From the NCBI RefSeq assembly GCF_015558675.1, contig NZ_JADMOL010000008.1, positions 31,918 through 95,917 on the forward strand: 64,000 nucleotides of DNA, given 5' to 3'. A program made the translations under genes and the position numbers. The notes beneath the pieces are model-generated. The model saw nothing but the letters and a program-made list of their open reading frames with translations, was not told where the DNA came from and did not search any database. Positions 61,797 through 64,000 of the stretch are shown here, piece by piece; position 1 is the stretch's first letter; each line of letters begins with the position of its first letter. The DNA is from Paenibacillus sp. 1001270B_150601_E10 (GTDB lineage: Bacteria > Bacillota > Bacilli > Paenibacillales > Paenibacillaceae).

Positions 61797-62594
61797 TTAG
61801 CTTCCCGCACTGCTGTATTTGCGTATCGCAACGGACCAGCATTTTCGAACCACAACGAATAATAAGATTGGCACGATGATCGCCCAAAGGATATCCCACC
61901 AGCTCAGCATGTTCATCACGAACTTGGGCCCATAATTGCTGATTAAAAAGACCGGAATAAGATAGATTCCAATTCGCTGCAGCCACTTAGGAAAAATATC
62001 CAAGGGCATGTTGTTTGCGTCCCATATCGAATGCGCCATCTCTGTAACCGCCCCTGTCTGGACATATCGAAAGGAAAGCAAGGCCGGAAGCAGCATGATG
62101 CAGTAGGTGATCACCAATGCAATACCAATAAAGAAAAGATAACCGAGAAGATTGAGATTCAGAGGAAGATCTGCACGATACCAGCCCACACCTACCATGA
62201 TGGCTCCAGCCAGCACATTGGGAATCGGAAGGCCAATATCGATATAACGAGCCGATACCAGAAATTGCAGAGATACAGGCTTGGTAATCAGCAGGTCCAA
62301 CGTTCCACTTTGCACGTATTGCGAGATTCGTGCAAAGTTTACATAGAACAATCCCATATATAACCCTGTCATCATCGTATAAGTCCCGATAAACAGCAGA
62401 ATATGATCCGGTGTCAGCTCACCAATATGAAGATTCGTTTGATAGACGATGAGAATATACAGCGCCTTAGCGCATAAGAAAGCAATCTCAACCCCTATTC
62501 CCATCCAAAAATTGAAACGATACTCCATGCTAGCTGCTACACAGTTTTTGACGAATACTCCATACAATCGCAAATAATAGGATAGGCTTCGCAT
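61797..62594 (-). CDS. ABC-2 type permease, PF06182-like
   Basis: 265 residues, six membrane helices. YYLRLYGVFVKNCVAASMEY, RFNFWMGIGVEIAFLCAKAL, ARISQYVQSGTLDLLITKPV (coupling segment), LQFLVSARYIDIGLPI, WDANNMPLDIFPKWLQRIGI. Same family as the permeases at 55010 and 55822 but clearly diverged. Seven bases separate it from the preceding permease gene. Ribosome site GGGTGAGAAGCAG. Confidence 0.88.
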   Translation of the reverse strand: MRSLSYYLRLYGVFVKNCVAASMEYRFNFWMGIGVEIAFLCAKALYILIVYQTNLHIGELTPDHILLFIGTYTMMTGLYMGLFYVNFARISQYVQSGTLDLLITKPVSLQFLVSARYIDIGLPIPNVLAGAIMVGVGWYRADLPLNLNLLGYLFFIGIALVITYCIMLLPALLSFRYVQTGAVTEMAHSIWDANNMPLDIFPKWLQRIGIYLIPVFLISNYGPKFVMNMLSWWDILWAIIVPILLFVVVRKCWSVAIRKYSSAGS

Positions 62595-62601
62595 CTGCTT
62601 C

Positions 62602-63489
62602 TCACCCGCCTATTCCGACATAGCGCTTCAAGCCCATCTTCCAGGAGATTCGAGCCATCAACGCCAGAATCACAAACCAAACGCATTGGATGAGAATTCC
62701 TGAGAAAGCTTCATCCATGCTTAGCCGACCATTCAGTATGTTTACAGGAAAATAAATCGTGTACTTGAATGGCAGCAGATTGAACCAATGATTCACCGTT
62801 TCGCCGAACACCTCAAGCGGAACCATTCCCCCGCTTAGAATTTGAATGATCAGCGTGGTAATCACAAAGAAATAGGAGATCTCCTGCAGCGTAAAAGCCA
62901 ATGCGCATATCGTGTATGTGAGGAGAAACTGGACGGCGGCGGCAAGCACTAATGACAGGACGACCACGCCAAGACGAGCCGAGGTGACTATCCCAACGCC
63001 TTGAAGCATTGCAATAACGAGAACGGCTGTCATAAGCACGATCATGATCGTGTCTGTTACGACTCGACTGCCTATATAAGCACTTAGACGATACCCGAAG
63101 TAGCTCACAGGCCGAACAAGGTACGTGTTCAACCCTCCGCTCTTAATATCCTCAGCAATTGTGTGCTCTAGATGCGTCATCACAAGCTTGGCTACAATGC
63201 CCGCAAGGATGGTGTAGAGAATCATTTGCTCATAGTCATAGCCGTAGAGAGAATCATGAGATTGCGATCGATAGACAGCCGTCCAGATCAGACACTGCAG
63301 ACCAACTGGAAAGACGAGATTGATGAGTCCGATGAAAAATTGAAGGCGGTATTCCATTGAAGATTGCAGGCCAAGCGCGAAAGCAGTAGCATACTTATTC
63401 CCGTGAAAGAAGCTGCGGTTATGCATCCTTGAAGCAGAAGTGCTATCGGATGGATTGGAGCTCTTTGGCTCGCGATGACTCTTCTTCAC
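62602..63489 (-). CDS. ABC-2 type permease, PF06182-like
   Basis: 295 residues, with a hydrophilic N-terminal extension of about 30 residues, then six helices: FALGLQSSMEYRLQFFIGLI, LTHLEHTIAEDIKSGGLNTY, LVRPVSYFGYRLSAYIGSRV (coupling segment), QILSGGMVPLEVFGETVNHW, LLPFKYTIYFPVNILNGRLS. GTG start at 63489 (AAGGAG upstream), 47 bases inside the ATPase gene; ATG 63426 is an alternative that would remove the extension. Second permease of the exporter. Confidence 0.88.
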   Translation of the reverse strand: MKKSHREPKSSNPSDSTSASRMHNRSFFHGNKYATAFALGLQSSMEYRLQFFIGLINLVFPVGLQCLIWTAVYRSQSHDSLYGYDYEQMILYTILAGIVAKLVMTHLEHTIAEDIKSGGLNTYLVRPVSYFGYRLSAYIGSRVVTDTIMIVLMTAVLVIAMLQGVGIVTSARLGVVVLSLVLAAAVQFLLTYTICALAFTLQEISYFFVITTLIIQILSGGMVPLEVFGETVNHWFNLLPFKYTIYFPVNILNGRLSMDEAFSGILIQCVWFVILALMARISWKMGLKRYVGIGG

Positions 63490-64000
63490 CGTTGTTTAAG
63501 CTCCTTTCATCCGCATGGGAAGCATAGATGCGCTCAATGCTTTCCTCAATCGGCTCCTCTTCTATGTTCCAATCCTCGACCTGTGGATGATCGATGAGAA
63601 GCCTCGATAATGGCTTGATCTCTGAGGATTCCGTGTGAAGAACCACGGAATCCTCGCTCCAGGCATGAACCTCCGCCACATGAGTGATTAGGCGCTGGAC
63701 TTCATCCTGCGACATCGGTTCAAAGAACCTGACTTTAACCCGTTTGTAATCGCCGAATGCCCGCTTCATCTCCTCAAGCTTTCCATTGTAGGCGATCTTT
63801 CCGCCATTGATGACAATGGCTCTGCTGCATACATCTTGAATGTCCTTCATATAGTGGCTCGTTAATATAATCGTGGCTCGCTTCTCCTCATTGTACATTT
63901 GGAGAAATTGGCGAACCTTTTTCTGAGACGCATAATCAAGCCCTAGAGTAGGCTCATCCAAAAACAGCAGCTTCGGCTGGTGAATCAGCGCTGCAATAAT
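63443..64000 (-). CDS. ABC exporter ATP-binding protein, N-terminal part outside window
   Basis: The last 185 residues are present and the gene runs off the right edge. It opens with IIAALIHQPKLLFLDEPTLG, the end of the signature helix and the Walker B, followed by D-loop GLD, H-loop ILTSHYMKDIQDVC and the C-terminal extension (about 100 residues) seen also in the ATPase at 54036. Walker A and Q-loop are outside the window. It partners the permeases at 62602 and 61797, making a second complete exporter of the same family in the opposite orientation. Confidence 0.9.
   Translation of the reverse strand: MIAALIHQPKLLFLDEPTLGLDYASQKKVRQFLQMYNEEKRATIILTSHYMKDIQDVCSRAIVINGGKIAYNGKLEEMKRAFGDYKRVKVRFFEPMSQDEVQRLITHVAEVHAWSEDSVVLHTESSEIKPLSRLLIDHPQVEDWNIEEEPIEESIERIYASHADERSLNNGEEESSRAKELQSIR

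Noticed and set aside
1..64000. Prophage, integrative element, CRISPR array, tRNA or rRNA genes
   Set aside because: No integrase, terminase, repeat-spacer pattern or recognisable RNA gene was seen when reading both strands; the accessory region shows decay but no element boundaries.

Overview
The window looks like chromosomal DNA of a spore-forming, low-to-mid GC Bacillales, most probably a Paenibacillus-like organism. Reasons: two complete GerA-type germinant receptor operons and a remnant of a third, strong AGGAGG-type ribosome sites with many TTG/GTG starts, an MntR-controlled manganese ABC transporter, azlCD, a KinA-like PAS/PAS histidine kinase, a YfmM-type ABC-F protein, and a large secreted GH20 hexosaminidase with carbohydrate-binding domains. 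No rRNA, tRNA, CRISPR array, integrase or intact insertion sequence was seen.

Positions 1-26 kb (nearly all minus strand, AT-rich by eye except the GH20 gene) form an accessory region of small single-purpose genes: P-loop kinases, DinB proteins, GNAT acetyltransferases, aminoglycoside-phosphotransferase-like kinases, NUDIX, a methyltransferase, AzlCD, an MFS pump and an orphan colicin-type immunity protein. Its striking property is decay. At least eight genes are broken by frameshift, nonsense change or internal deletion: a GNAT (4697-5354), an AAA kinase (11111-11407), a SnoaL-like protein (12445-12827), a matrixin-like metalloprotease (13604-13941), a MerR/ABC-ATPase chimera (17832-18737), a DinB (20851-21045), a kanamycin-nucleotidyltransferase-like gene (21548-22130) and smaller tails. 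Two divergent copies of one exported protein (4035-4622 and 12988-13584) bracket part of it.

Positions 26-44 kb hold housekeeping and metal genes: a TolB-like propeller, a DUF318/DUF1980 permease pair behind a near-perfect Zur box, an SDR-MFS pair fused at its 3' end to a GerC tail, a DedA-like protein, a nitroreductase-Rrf2 pair separated by three nested palindromes, a histidine kinase, ChrA, mntABCD-mntR with MntR-like boxes shared with a divergent small membrane protein, an AlkD-type repair protein, a GNAT and a CDF metal exporter.

Positions 44.8-52.2 kb hold two divergently transcribed germinant-receptor operons with different gene order (A-B-C on minus, A-C-B on plus). Next is an ABC-F gene split by what looks like a 20-bp deletion. 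From 54 kb on there are two PF06182-type ABC exporters in opposite orientation; the second is in an apparent operon with a BtrH-like cysteine protein, followed by an AMP-dependent acyl-CoA synthetase. The window ends inside the ATPase gene of the second exporter.
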